A stretch of 64,000 nucleotides of DNA from Hypericum androsaemum (GCA_963995505.1 OZ023197.1:10157827-10221826); one strand, 5' to 3'; positions 34,501 to 46,307 are shown, counted from the first letter of the stretch. The notes: generated by a model from the letters alone, not told the origin. A program made the numbers and translations.

Positions 34501-34776
34501 GTTATGTTGTGATATTGCAATTTTCAGACACCTCTTATGCTTTATCTCAAGGAGAGAATTTCATTTTGCTAAGTATGAAGATAGTGGGTTAGTTTATAGC
34601 GGAAAATCTCACACCTCTCATGCTATTAGTGTCTTCGTATGCAAATACTAATCTCAATATTATCACGTCGTTAATAGCAAGTGTGGTTGAAAATTTTATG
34701 AAAATTTTTCTGCCTTATAATTTTGAGTTTAGAAAATTACTTTGCCCATGGAAGTTGACATTTACGAGAGAGAAAA

Positions 34777-35445
34777 TCTTCCTAGAGTCTCTCCTGTTTT
34801 TAAATATCACTCTTGGGATTTCTAGTGTTTTAAAAGTTATAGTCCCTCCTGTTTAATCGAATTGTTACCACGGAGGCACAATCAAACGCCAGCTTACGGA
34901 GGGGAAAATGATATTATTGAGACTAAGAAAAAAATATCAATTTAGATTATAGAATTTACGTTTTTTAGCTTCTAACAATTTAGACTAATGATAATTATCT
35001 TAAAATATTTTTCAAATTTATAATGTATGTAAAATATATGTATTTGTTAAAACTGTTATGTCAAAGTTGGGATATAGATTTAAATTAAGATTCTTAAAAA
35101 GAATATTATTTATTATGATATAGAAGACGCCATTGTATTCCATGGATGGACTTCCGTCAAATCAATGCATTTTTCTGTGACGAGTGGAAATTCTCCGGGG
35201 CATCAATCTATTCATTTTGCCGTGACAACTAAACTCGTCCATGGCCATGCATTCTAATCCAAAGTCTTGGTCTTCTGGCAAATAATTCCAGTTTGCGTGT
35301 AGACCACATCGAGAAGTACTAGACGTAAAAAATGGGACCAAAGTAGTCTACTTTAAACCATATTTATATCTGTCTTCAGGTGCCATTGATCTCATTACCA
35401 TAAACACAAAAACTTGCTAATCTACCAAACTCCCTTCTGATCCCA
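34777..35445 (+). repeat. RLK upstream flank, copy before RLK2
   Basis: Matches 53961-54682 upstream of RLK6 (ACTCTTGGGATTTCTAGTG and onward). It includes the promoter-proximal GTCTTGGTCTTCTGG stretch that also occurs upstream of RLK3 (41349) and near 63272. No gene is seen in it. Confidence 0.75.
35361..35368 (+). promoter_or_regulatory. Candidate TATA box of RLK2
   Basis: TATTTATA, 77 bp upstream of the RLK2 ATG, in the same sequence context as RLK1. Confidence 0.45.
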
Positions 35446-37438
35446 ATGAAGTTGTCTACTCTAAGCTTCTTCTCATCTCAACTACTACATTTGGTAGTTA
35501 TTAGTTCCTTCTATTTCCAAACGGTGCAATTGAGCTCCCTGGGAAATGAGACAGATAGACTTGCTCTGTTGCATTTCAAAGAAAGTGTAACCAGTGATCC
35601 TCTGGGAATACTGAGCTCTTGAAATGATTCCGTCCCACACTGTAACTGGTCTGGAGTCATTTGCAACAAGCGCCACCAGAGAGTGACGTCAATGATCCTT
35701 GAAGGGCAGAAGCTGTCGGGACCGATTTCGCCCCACATTGAGCTTTTTGAGATACAGATACCTAAGTCTCGAAAACAACAGCTTCAACGGTGTAGTTCCT
35801 CCACAAGTGGGCAAGTTGCTAAGCCTGCAACATCTCTCGCTTGTCAACAACACGTTGGGGGGCGATATACCTGTCAACTTGACCTCGTGCTCCAACCTCG
35901 AGATGGTGATTTTACAAGGGAACAATCTCAGAGGGAAGATCCCGGCTGAGCTAGGTTCCTTGGTGAAGCTGCAGGGACTTGGACTTGCCGCAAACAGCCT
36001 GACAGGAATGATTCCATCTTCTCTTGGCAACCTTACATCACTGCAAATTTTTTCAGTGGCAGAGAACAAATTGTGGGGAGAGATTCCAAGTGAGATGAGT
36101 AGACCAAAAAACTTGACTTTTTTCACAGTTGGTGTCAATAATATTTCTGGAATCATTCCTCCATTTCTATTCAACATCTCTTCAATTGAGTTCTTGTCAT
36201 GTAGCGCAAACAAATTTTATGGACGGCTCCCTTACAAATTCAATCTTCCAAACCTGAGAGCAGCTCATCTTGGGGGGAATCAACTCACTGGTAACTCCCA
36301 AACTTATTAACTAATGCGTCTCAATTGCAACTATTGGACATTAAGAGAAATAATTTTGTTGGACCACTTCCTTCTAACATAGGAGATCTCTCCAATTTAA
36401 GATACCTCAACATTGGGAAGAATAATCTGGGAAGAAATTCCACTAATGACCTAGACTTTTTATCATCTTTAGCAAGATGCCGTAACCTTGAATACTTGGA
36501 AATCACAGAGAACAGTCTTGGAGGTGTTCTGCCGGACTCCATAGCCAATTTTTCAACCCAACTCAATGAGTTCGCTGCTGGCAGAAATCAAATCTTGGGA
36601 AAATTTCCTCCGGGGTTTGAGAATCTTACGAACTTGGTTGCATTAGGCCTTGAGGTTAACCTTTTTACGGGTGTGATTCCCTCTTACATTGGGAAATTGC
36701 AGAAACTACAAGCACCAGGCTTGGACGATAACATGTTATCGGGTAGAATACCATTCACTATAAGCAACCTTAGTCAACTATCAGAACTCGGCTTGAATAT
36801 GTCATACAACTTGCTGTCTGATGAAATTCCTTCAACCATTGCAAGCTATTTGAGCTTGGAAGAACTCTATATGCAAGAAAATTCCTTTCAAGGAATGATC
36901 CCTGAAGTTATGGCCTCGTTGAAGGGACTTCAGTTCCTTGATCTTTCACGAAACAAACTGATAGGAAATATTCCAAGAGTGCTGGAGGGACTGACATACT
37001 TGCGGTATCTAAACATCTCATTCAATAATCTTGAGGGAGAGGTGCCAATAGGAGGAGTATTTGGTAATGCAAGTGCAGTCTTCTTATCAGGAAATAATAG
37101 GCTTTGTGGGGGCATCCCAGAACTTCATTTGCTGAAATGTCCATCCGCACGATCGAAGAAAGGAAAGGCGACTAGGCTCAAGTTCGCGATCATAATTGGC
37201 TGTCTATTGCTATTTGCTGGTCTTGTAGCTGTCCTTTTACTTCTCTTCTGGAAGAAAATTTTGAAACCGAAGCAACCTGGCTCAACCTTAGGCTGTGAAA
37301 CCCATATCACAGTTTCTTACAAGAGTTTACATGAGGCAACCAATGGATTCTCTTCTCAAAATCTACTCGGATATGGTAGTTTTGGCTCTGTGTATAAAGG
37401 GCTCCTCGACCAAGTTGAAAAATCAGTAGCAGTCAAAG
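35446..37438 (+). pseudogene. RLK2: broken LRR receptor kinase, cut by copia
   Basis: Close paralog of RLK1 starting at the same ATG (MKLSTLSFFSSQLL). Damage in order: TGG to TGA at 35620-35622; a deletion and frameshift near 35740 in the first LRR; a frameshift near 36293; an in-frame loss of about 70 codons (roughly three LRRs) near 36795; then the kinase stops at the AVK lysine at 37438, where copia C2 begins. The rest of the kinase and exon 2 are absent. The stretch 36325-37437 stays open for about 370 codons, so part of the decay is recent. Confidence 0.88.
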
Positions 37439-37499
37439 GATTCTCACTGCACTGTGCTTCTGCAAAATTCTCTGGTTCTCCTCCATCTGTCAAAAGAAG

Positions 37500-38564
37500 A
37501 TAATAGTTAGCAGACGAAAACCTGTCTGGCAACCTACGCTGTCTGGTGGATCTCTACTGCGGAATCACTGGCGTTGGAGAACTTGGTTCCGCCTCCTCCT
37601 CGGCCCCCTGGCCATTAAGTACTTTCTTGCTCCCACCCGAGTTTGAGTCTAAGTTGACCACCTCACTGCTAGAACCCTCTGCATCAGATGCACTCCTCCT
37701 GTCCTTATACAGAACCTTCTCATTGAATACGATATCTCGACTCCGAATGACCTTGCGACTTCCTTCGTCCCAAAATCTGAAGCCAAAATTATCTCCTCAG
37801 TACCCAATGAACGTACACTTCGTGGACTTGGTATCCAGCTTGCTCCTCTCAACTGCATTAATATGAACATACCCAATACAGCCAAATACACGAAGATAGG
37901 AAAGATCAAGCTCCTTACCACTCCAAGCCTCCTCCGGTATCCCATTCTCCAAATGAGCTGACTGTCCTCTATTGATCAGGAATGCAGCAGTGTTGACTGC
38001 ATCTGCCCAAAATATCTTCGGTAGGCCACACTTCAATCTCATGGCCCTGGCCCTCTCATTGAGTGTAATGTTCATCCTCTCAGCCATGTCATTCTACTGG
38101 GGGGTTCCAGCTACTATCTCTTTCTTAACTAGGGCTTTCCACTTTCTGAAGGCGTCGAAGGTACCAAACTTATGTTTCAGAAAGTAAACACATACCTTCC
38201 TCGTGAAATTATCAATAAAGGTCATGTAATATGATGCACCACCCAAGGATGCCACTAGTGTCGGGCCCCATAAATCACTATAGACCAACTTAAGCTTTTT
38301 CTCCTTCAGGGACCTGCCACCTCTCGGAAAGCTCACTCTCTTCTGCTTCCCAAGGACACAATGCTCACAAAGACTGATATCAATTGTCTTTAAGTCTGGT
38401 AGCTTCCCTTTCAAACACAGCACCTTCATCCCCTTCTCACTCATGTGGCCAAATCGACTATGCCACAACTTTGCATCATCCACTACACCTGCAAGACCAA
38501 TGCTATCATGGGTATTCTTCGTCATATACAATGTACCTTCCTTTAAACCTCGAGCCACTACCAT
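37500..38564 (-). pseudogene. C2 integrase and post-integrase region
   Basis: Frame 38094-38564 carries the zinc-binding pattern (WHSRFGHM ... CEHCVLGK) and the core start LVYSDLWGP. Frame 37797-38087 continues with MAERMNITL, FWADAVNTA and the FIGY end. A shift near 37800 leads to the linker. A stop separates the two main frames near 38090, so no single protein is possible. Confidence 0.8.
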
Positions 38565-38567
38565 ATC

Positions 38568-38768
38568 TCATTTGATAATTTTCCATGACCTGCAGCCAAA
38601 GGTCACCGCATAACCTTCATCATCCAACTGCCCCACGGAAAATAAATTCCTCTTCAACCCACTAATATACCTCACCACATTCAACCACAACAAAGATCCA
38701 TTTGGCATCGGCTCATCATCTTCTAGATAAACTTTGCCATAATCACCTGGGGTATTTTGCTCCATCAT
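38568..38768 (-). pseudogene. C2 protease remnant without active site
   Basis: Reads MPNGSLLWLNVVRYISGLKRNLFSVGQLDDEGY, the C-terminal half of a copia protease. The catalytic DSGAS segment that should lie between gag and this part is missing. Confidence 0.7.
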
Positions 38769-39613
38769 CCCTGTGTCACTACATGACTAAAGACCAACAC
38801 CTCTCCATGGTCATCTGTTGTTGTGTTAGCTGATTTGTCCTCCCTCTTTGGTGCCGTACACTGATCTTGAAAGTGACCATACTGATCACAATTCCAGCAC
38901 TGGACCGAGCTCTTGTCCTTCCTCAAACCCTTCCTCGATTTGGACTTCGACCTACTCCGGTCCTTCTTTGACTTCCCCCTTGATTCGGACCTCCCCTTAT
39001 TTCCTGCACTCAAAGCTGCACCCGAGGCTACTCCAGATTCTCTCATGCTGATCTCTTCGCTCATTATCAAATCCCTCACCTCGTCCAACTTAAGCTGTAC
39101 CTTCCCCACTGAGGCACTGACTGCAGTCACAATACCATTCCAGCTATCAGGTAAATAACTCAGCAAAATAAGGGCTTGTACCTCATCATCGAAGTTGATC
39201 TTAATCGAGCTCAACTGGGCAATCGTTGTGTTGAACTCGTTGAGATGCTTGGCCACCATCGTACTCTCTGCCATCTTGAGGTTGAACAACCTTCTCATCA
39301 GGTGCACCTTGTTTGCGGCGGATGGCTTCTCGTACATCTCGAACAAAGTCTCTAGCATCTCCTTGGTAGTTTTTGATTTTACCGTATGCAAGGCAACATT
39401 TCTGGATAACGACAAATGCACCACACTCATCGCCTTCCTGTCCAGCAAACTCCACTCTTTTTGTTTTATGTCTTCGGGCTTCTTCCCACCAAGAGGTAGG
39501 TGCAAATCCTTGCCATACAGATATTCCTCTATTTGCATCTTCCAGAACCCGTAGTCCATGCCATCGAATTTCTCCACGGGCAACTTCCCACCACCCATCA
39601 TGAACGCTCCCAC
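38765..39613 (-). CDS. C2 gag ORF with CCHC zinc knuckle
   Basis: A 282-residue open frame and the best-preserved part of element C2. The N-terminal half has the copia gag pattern (KFDGMDYGFWKMQIEEYL at about 14-31, then a UBN2-like helical region). It continues with an Arg/Lys/Ser-rich stretch near 205-235 and the zinc knuckle CWNCDQYGHFQDQC at about 239-252, which binds RNA. It begins about 20 bp after the PBS. The element around it is truncated, so it has no mobilising function of its own. Confidence 0.8.
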   Translation of the reverse strand: MGAFMMGGGKLPVEKFDGMDYGFWKMQIEEYLYGKDLHLPLGGKKPEDIKQKEWSLLDRKAMSVVHLSLSRNVALHTVKSKTTKEMLETLFEMYEKPSAANKVHLMRRLFNLKMAESTMVAKHLNEFNTTIAQLSSIKINFDDEVQALILLSYLPDSWNGIVTAVSASVGKVQLKLDEVRDLIMSEEISMRESGVASGAALSAGNKGRSESRGKSKKDRSRSKSKSRKGLRKDKSSVQCWNCDQYGHFQDQCTAPKREDKSANTTTDDHGEVLVFSHVVTQG

Positions 39614-39630
39614 GGCCCTCTAACCTTCAA

Positions 39631-39642
39631 GCTCTGATACCA
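39631..39642 (-). other. C2 primer binding site
   Basis: GCTCTGATACCA on the plus strand is TGGTATCAGAGC on the minus strand, the initiator-tRNA-Met complementary site, five bases from the LTR end. Confidence 0.8.
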
Positions 39643-39647
39643 ATTAT

Positions 39648-40133
39648 TGGAAAACAAAAATAGGCCAGCAATCACTTTGGACAAAATTGAAACGAAGAAC
39701 ATGAGCGATTTGGTAACCCAGTTCGACAAGAATGTTTACATCTAGGGGCGTGCCAAGCCAGGAATTTTCCACTAGGTTTATTATGCGTCACTACACTTTT
39801 TGTCGCATATTACAATGAGTATTACATGGATTTATATAGAGGAGCAACATTAGAAAGAGTGGGGATTACGAAACAAACAAAACAGGAAACAAAAATTAAA
39901 GCTTTCAGCCGGACCTAGCGGTCGCTATCCCCTTAGCGACCGTTGGATCCTCAGATTCCAACTTTTCTGTTCCCCCCCCCCAGCGATCGCTAGGGGCCTA
40001 GCGCTCGCTAGGTCCTTCACAAAACTTCTCCTTTCGCTCGCCATTCACCTGGCGGGTGCTCGAACTCATGTGTGGTCTTCACTCGATCATCCAACGCCTT
40101 CTCCGAGTACCAAACAGGCTCTATAACCCAACA
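39648..40133 (-). repeat. 5' LTR of copia C2
   Basis: A 486-bp LTR in minus orientation. It starts TGTTGGGTTATAGAGCC (minus strand, from 40133) and ends TTGTTTTCCA near the PBS. It contains a C-run and a CTAGCGATCGCTAGG-like palindromic stretch (about 39980-40010). Confidence 0.75.
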
Positions 40134-40818
40134 TATCGTTCAAGGCCCATTTACGTTGTCGAGAGGACGGAGTGCAGAGACCTGAATGCCCACACCATAG
40201 CTAGTTAATTGAATTTGAACTCCCGATGATTATTCACAAAATGGGCTTTTCTTCTCCTTTTGGTCTATCTTTCTACAAGTAAAACTTAATAGCTCATTAA
40301 TTATTAGAATCAATCAACAAAAATTTATCAAATCCATGAGGAGGAGGATTAGTGATTACATTGTCAATTAGGGTGCCAAGTCTAGTAGATTTAGCCAACC
40401 AATCGGAATGAAAACAAAGGTATTAAGAAAACACACAAAAAAAATTGTGTTGGTAAATTTGCACTATGATGATAATTGCCGAGGTTTGAACTATGAATCT
40501 TCTTGAATTAGTATATTCTTTGTCGTTAGTAAAACTCCAGGGCATAAAATTCAGTAGAAAAAATCGCAGTAGAGACAAAGCATCTCGACGGAGAAAAAAT
40601 ATTTCTTGACATTAAAATAGCTAAATTTAATTCCACTATAATAATCAAACTAATTACATAACCAAGCTAATTTGTGTATTCTAGATATATTGTAATGTCT
40701 TTTATAATAAAACATTTTCTAAAACCAAAATTAACTGGTAAAGATGTTCTTCGATCTTAAGAAAGAAGTCTCGGGTCTAAGCTTTTAGGTTACTTAAGAC
40801 AACTTTGCTATCTTTCAA
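40134..40818. repeat. RLK downstream flank, copy 2
   Basis: Matches 58437-59225 (TATCGTTCAAGGCCCATTTACG and onward). It includes a tRNA-like GGTAAAGATG ... GTCTCGGGTCTAAGC stretch at 40735-40790 that may be a SINE remnant. No gene is seen. Confidence 0.7.
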
Positions 40819-40959
40819 ATGTCTTACTGGCATATAGAGTGGTCTTTAAAAAATTTACTAAATTTAGGGCCATTGCAGTCCACGAGCATAAATAACCCAA
40901 CAAAAAATGAACACTTCAAGGCCCAAACCAATGCCCACCACCATTTCACCTGTAGAACT

Positions 40960-41195
40960 AAACTACCTACCTTCTTCTCCCAATTAACCCACTTCACCCT
41001 CTTAAAACCTAAACCCCCAAATCAATGGAGCAACTCCCAACCCCAATCTCACCGCCCAGATCCAACCCCACTAGAACTTGTGGCTCACTACCAGGCGCAA
41101 GGCCTGGACCCACAGGAGACCCTCTTCCGTGTCCTCGTCGCCGGCGAGCTGGAGATGCTCAACACCCGCCTCGCCGATGAACTACAAATCCAATG
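40960..41195 (+). pseudogene. MEQ-b: internally deleted unknown gene copy
   Basis: Start codon at 41025 with MEQLPTP; a short deletion shifts the frame before the LVAHYQAQGLDPQE segment. A second deletion joins GDPQETLFRVLVAGE directly to LEMLNTRLAD, after which the match ends. The order MEQ copy then RLK copy (RLK3) repeats the arrangement at 45873/46778 and 59240/59671. Confidence 0.75.
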
Positions 41196-41801
41196 AAGTT
41201 ATTTTAACCTATTTGCTAATTAAGAACTATGAAATTTTTTCAAAGAAAGTCCAAACAGACCAATTAACCCATAAAACAGGATAACTCTCGGGTCGACCCC
41301 AATTCATTTTTCAGAACATTTATTGATAATGCACAATGACTCAAAAGTCTTGGTCTCCTGGGAAAATAATTCCAGCTATTGTGCAGACCACATCGAAAAG
41401 AACAGCAGACAGAAATTTGGCCACGCATAAAAGTCTTAGTCTTCTGGAAAATGATTCAATCGTAAATCAGGCAAATGGTTTGCGCCGAGGGTTAGTTGCT
41501 CCAAAAGCACAAGGTATAACCATGATTTGGTAGAAGTTCATGGTCAAATTCCTAACAAAACAAGTGTAATATTGGTGTAAAAATTAACGGTTTTGTTCAT
41601 CGCTATGTTTAATGCGTTCATGAAATACAACATGAACACAACTGTCCGGAGAACGTGACATTGTAGCTTGGAAAGTCTCATGCCTGAAAAGAATTCCTTC
41701 CAAACATACACCCATAAAAGCAAGAAATTGAAATTTTTGAAAAGATTTTTTCAGAATAAAAATACAAAAAAAATCAATGACTTTGCTTATAACATTTCGG
41801 A
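41196..41801. other. No gene seen; RLK promoter-like scrap
   Basis: About 600 bp before RLK3. 41346-41400 matches the RLK upstream stretch (GTCTTGGTCTCCTGGGAAAA); the rest is unassigned. The 5' end of RLK3 has therefore been replaced. Confidence 0.5.
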
Positions 41802-44800
41802 ATCTTGAGCTTTTTGAGACACCTCAACCTCCAAAACAACAGCTTTCGCGGTGCAGTTCCTCGACAAGTGGGCAAGTTACTCCGCCTGCAACATCTCTTG
41901 CTTGGCAACAACACGTCGGGAGGCGAAATACCTGTCAACTTAACCTCGTGTTTGAACCTCGAGACAGTGCTTTAACAATGGAACAACATCAGCGGTTCCT
42001 TGGTGAAGTTGCAGATACTTAGACTCGCCGTAAACAGCCTGACAGGAATGATCCCATCCTCTCTTGGCAACTTTACATCACTTCGAGGTTTTTCGATTTC
42101 ATTCAACAAACTGGTGGGAAAGATCCCAGGTGAGTTGAATGAGCTGAAGAACTTAACCGAGTTCTTAGTTGCGGAAAATAATCTTTCAGGAGTCATCCCT
42201 CCATTTTTATTCAACATCTCTTCAATTGAGGTCTTGTCATTCACTGGCAACAAATTTTATGGAGGGATTCCTGAAAAAGCCTTTAATCTTCCGAACCTCA
42301 GAGTAGCCGAATTCGGGATGAATCAACTCTCTGGTAAAATTCCAAGCACATTAACTAATTCATCTCTGCTGCAAGAATTGGACATTCCTAGTAACAATTT
42401 TGTTGGACCAGTTCCTTCTAACATAGGAGATCTCTCCAACTTAAGAAGGTTCAACATCGGGACAAATAATCTCGGAAGAAATTCTGCGAATGACATGATT
42501 TTTTAGCATCTTTAGCAAGTTGCAGACAACTTGAAGTGCTGGATATTTCCTTGAACAATTTTGGAGGTATTTTCCCTGAATCCATAGCCAATTTTTCAAC
42601 CCAACTCAGTTTGTTATATGCTGGGACCAATCAAATCTTCGGTATAATTCCTCCTGCTTTGGAAAATCTCACAAACTTGATTGCTTTAGGCCTTGAGGAT
42701 AACCTTTTAATGGGTGTGATCCCCTCCGACATTGGGAAGTTGCAGAAACTGCAAGTACTAGTCCTGAACCAAAACATGTTATCGGGTCGAATACCATTCT
42801 CCGTAGGCAACCTAAGTCAATTGTCACTCCTCTCATTGTCTTTCAACAATTTGGGAGAGTCAATTCCTCCATCCATTGGAAATAGCCAAAATCTAAATTA
42901 CCTCATTCTCGACTCGAATAACCTTACTGGGAAGATACATGAGGAGATCCTAAACATTTCTTCATTATCAGCATACTTGGGACTTTCTAGTAATCACTTA
43001 TCAGGCAGCTTGCCCCAAACAATAAGAAGGCTAACAACAATCAATACAATTGATATCTCAAACAATTTGCTGTCTGGTGAGATTCCTTCGACTATCGGAG
43101 GTTGCCTGAGCTTGGAAGAACTCTATATGCAAGGAAATTCCTTTCAAGGATTCATCCCTCATGCTTTTGCCTCGTTGAAGGGACTCCAGGTATTGGATCT
43201 TTCTCGAGACAACATAACAGGAAAAGTTCCAAAAGCTTTACAAAATCTGACGTACCTGCGGTAGTTAAACATCTCATTCAACAATCTTGAGGGAGAGATG
43301 CCAATAGGAGGAGTCTTCGGTAATGCAAGTGCAGTCTTCTTAGCAGGAAACAATAGGCTTTGTGGTGGCATCCCGGAACTTTATTTGCCAAAATGTTCAA
43401 CTGCGCGACCAAAGATACGAGAGGCTGCTATTCTCAAGCTACCGATCATAATGGGCTGTCTGTTGCTGTTTGTTGTTATTATATCAATCTTTTTATTTCT
43501 CTTCAGGAGGAAGAAGCAACCAAAATTGAAGCAGCTTGGCTCAACTTTTGGACCCGAACCCCACATCATAGTTTCTTACAAGAGTTTACACGAGGCAACC
43601 AGTGGATTCTCTTCCCAAAATTTAATGGGATATGGTAGTTTTGGCTCTGTGTACAAAGGGCTCCTTGGCCAAGTCGGAAGACCAGTGGCAGTCAAAGTTC
43701 TTAACCTTCAACGGAAAGGAGCCACCAAAAGCATCATAACCGAATGTAATGCATCGAGGAATATTCGACATAGAAATCTGGTCAAGCTCGTAACCTATGG
43801 TTCTAGATTGGACTATCAAGGAAATGACTTTAAGGCTCTAGTTTTTGAATTTATGCCAAATGGTAGCTTGGAGAATTGGTTGCACTCGAAATTGAATCAG
43901 CCAAGGGGATTGGACATACAACAAAGGCTGAGCATTGCAATTGACGTGGGTTCAGCATTGCTCTATCTTCATGACTTCTGTGAAGTACCAATCATTCATC
44001 GCGACTTAAAGCTTAGCAATGTTCTTCTTGATGATGATATGATTGCACACATCGCGAATTTTGGACTCGCAAAGTTTCTTTCTGCACCACAAAGTTCATT
44101 GCAGAGCCAAACGAGCAGCACACTCGGCATCCAAGGAACAACCGGATATGTTGCCCTAGGTATATGTTATTTTGTTTCAATTTCTGCAATTACAGGACTA
44201 AGAGCAAACAAATTCAAGTTTTTTAGTGTTGATTAGAATCATGTGGAGTTTTTCCTCTCTCATTTTACATTCTAGATCAACTAACTTGAACTGATTTAAG
44301 GAAAAGGGCAAATTCATTGCAATACAAAATGAGAAAAGAGTTGACAGAATTCAAGTGCTAATGATGATAATGCGAACTCTTGTCCTGCAAAATATGGATT
44401 AGGCGCTGCTGCTTCAAAAGAGGGTGATATTTACAGTTATGGGATCCTTCTTTTGGAGATGTTCTCTGGGAGACGGCCAACTGATAACATCTTCACAGAC
44501 GAATTGAATCTTGTTGATTTTGTCAAGGAAGCGTTACCAGAAAGAGCATTGGAAGTTGTGGATCCATTTATTGTTACTGGAAAAGAAGAGGAAGGTGTCC
44601 AGGAAATAGAACAAGCAAGAAATAGAACAACCACCAATACGAACACGAGACAAGATGAGCTGGGCTGTTTGGTATCTGTTATGGAGGTTGGAGTTTCCTG
44701 CTCAGACGAATCACCAAGCCGCCGGCCGAACCTCGGAGATGTACTGAGGGAACTTCACAGGATCAAGCATACTTCCCCGAGTGTCCAGCTTAATAGAGGA

Positions 44801-44815
44801 GCAACCTACTACTGA
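41802..44815 (+). pseudogene. RLK3: 5'-truncated, broken LRR receptor kinase
   Basis: Begins inside the first LRR; signal peptide and LRRNT are missing. Frame breaks occur near 41975 and 42495, and TAG replaces a tyrosine codon at 43262-43264. The kinase has HRDLK (RD type, from 43997), but DFG is changed to NFG (Asn at 44057-44059) and APE is altered to AL. The intron donor at 44160 is kept. The acceptor AG reads AA at 44389-44390, so exon 2 (44391-44815, well preserved, ending RGATYY) could not be spliced normally. Even restored in frame, the magnesium-binding Asp would be absent. Confidence 0.87.
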
Positions 44816-45872
44816 ATGATACCAGTAAATGGTTCCTGTCTCCATCTGAAGTCTCAGACTACTACTTTTCGCCTATAGTGACATATATTTGATTACTTTG
44901 AGTGACTTAGAAGTACTATTACATTGTGACACCGCAATTTTCTTAATCTTTTTTTGCTTGATCATAAGCTTGCAACTTTAGATATTTTCTTCTAGAACTC
45001 GATTTATGTGCTTGAGGATATAACAATGCTTCAGACCATGATTTTGTTGGTCGAATTGAACGAACTCGACAAAGATCTTCCAACAAATATTTAATACAGT
45101 TGCATTTTTAAGAGTTTGATCTCGTGAACGGTAGTTTCGTGATATTGATTTTTCAACCAAGCGCGCGATGATCAATTGTACAAATCAACGGATGTAATTT
45201 GACTCAAACACGAGAAAACTTTTTCAACCAAACCTAGCACCGCTAAAAGCGTGAATACCAAATTTCCCCAAATATCATGCATTCTTTATCACTGTATCAT
45301 GATAGACTTGGTAGCTACCATATTTGACACTTAACTCGAGTAAAACATTGATTCTTTGTTTGTTAGTTAGGGCCTAACAAAATAACAACACTTCAAGGCC
45401 CATCGGAAAGTTCACGACCATAACCCAACATGAAATGAATACTTCAAGGCCCAAAGCAAAGCCAACTCCCACCATTTAAGCTAAAGAAACTAACTACCTT
45501 CTTGTTCTTTCCCAATTAACCCACTTCACCACTTTAAACCTTAATCGCCAAAAGCAAAAGAACAACTTCCAACCCCAACCTAAACCCTGCAAGCCTCCCA
45601 GCACCTTTTTTGGTCTCGAGTTTGAATTTTTAAATATATAACAATATTAAATACTAAATTTTTTTGACACTTTTCAAATATCTCATCTCAACATCAACTA
45701 TACTTTAAAACTGAATAAGAAATAAAATGGTTTCTAAATTTAGGCCCATCAAAACTTTCAAGGCCCAAACCAACACCCACCATTTTAGCTTAAGAAATAC
45801 CTCCCTTTATCTTCCCCAATTCTCCCAAATGTCTAGGGTTCCTCTCCCAATTAGACCTAAATCCCCAAATCA
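44816..45872. other. No functional gene; MEQ upstream repeats
   Basis: The RLK3 3' flank is followed by sequence near 45410-45600 that resembles the MEQ upstream region (AACCCACTTCACC, CCAAAAGCAAAAGAACAAC), that is, a scrap of a further MEQ copy. 45727-45872 is the immediate leader of the intact MEQ ORF. Confidence 0.5.
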
Positions 45873-46307
45873 ATGGAACAACTCCCCATCCCACTGCCCA
45901 GATCCAACCCCACCGGGCTCCCAACCCCACAGGACCTCGTGGCCCACTACCAGGCGCAGGGCCTGGACCCACAGGAGGTGTCCTTCATGGTCATCGACAA
46001 CCTCCAGAAGGCCCTCTTCCGTGTCGTCTCCGTCGGCAACTCCAAGCGCCCCCGCAAGGACACCAAGCTCGCCTACGATGCTGCCCGGAAGCTGGAGATG
46101 CTCAACACCCGCCTCGCCGTCGTCGACATGAAGGTCGACTCCAAGCCTGGATACCTGGAGGCATTCTCCATCGGGGTTGCCTCCGGCGCCGCCCTCCGGG
46201 GGCTCGAGGGCGTCTGGCCCCACGTCGTCGAGGGGGTCGCCCAGATTTGGGGGGCCGTCTCCTCCGCTACTAAGGACCACAGTGGTAGTGGTAGTGGTAG
46301 TGGGTAG
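45873..46307 (+). CDS. MEQ-c: small unknown plant protein, intact copy
   Basis: A 144-residue open frame starting MEQLPIPLPRSNPTG. I do not recognise the family by name. Visible parts: a Pro-rich N-terminus (1-20), LVAHYQAQGLDPQE (about 22-35), a basic GNSKRPRKDTK stretch (about 55-65), a long helix-prone KLEMLNTRLAVVDMKVD segment (about 72-88), a small-residue C-terminal region, and a GSGSGSG tail from a GGTAGT repeat. There is no signal peptide or membrane segment. Third positions are strongly GC-rich, unlike the neighbouring RLKs. Three broken copies (15062, 40960, 59240) keep the same order of motifs, which supports a real ancestral gene. Whether this copy is expressed is unknown. Confidence 0.55.
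   Translation: MEQLPIPLPRSNPTGLPTPQDLVAHYQAQGLDPQEVSFMVIDNLQKALFRVVSVGNSKRPRKDTKLAYDAARKLEMLNTRLAVVDMKVDSKPGYLEAFSIGVASGAALRGLEGVWPHVVEGVAQIWGAVSSATKDHSGSGSGSG

Larger units (their letters stand above)
37439..40133 (-). mobile_element. Truncated minus-strand Ty1/copia element C2
   Basis: On the minus strand: 5' LTR (39648-40133), PBS, gag, part of protease, integrase, then the linker before RT (RRLPDRFSSANYYLLLTDGGE). The element stops there; RT, RNase H and the 3' LTR are missing. Its left edge cuts the RLK2 kinase. Its right edge abuts sequence that lies some 500 bp behind an RLK in the other copies (58437), so insertion was combined with a deletion. Different family from C1. Confidence 0.88.

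Noticed and set aside
35699..36310. 203-codon ORF as a separate small LRR protein gene
   Set aside because: It starts in the middle of the RLK2 LRRs, in a frame created by the upstream deletion, and ends at the next frameshift. It is part of the RLK2 pseudogene.
38848..39603. Plus-strand ORFs of 67-119 codons
   Set aside because: Shadows of the minus-strand copia gag, which has clear gag and zinc-knuckle motifs.
45870..46280. 136-codon minus-strand ORF opposite MEQ
   Set aside because: The plus-strand frame is conserved in four copies; the minus frame is a by-product of GC-rich third positions.
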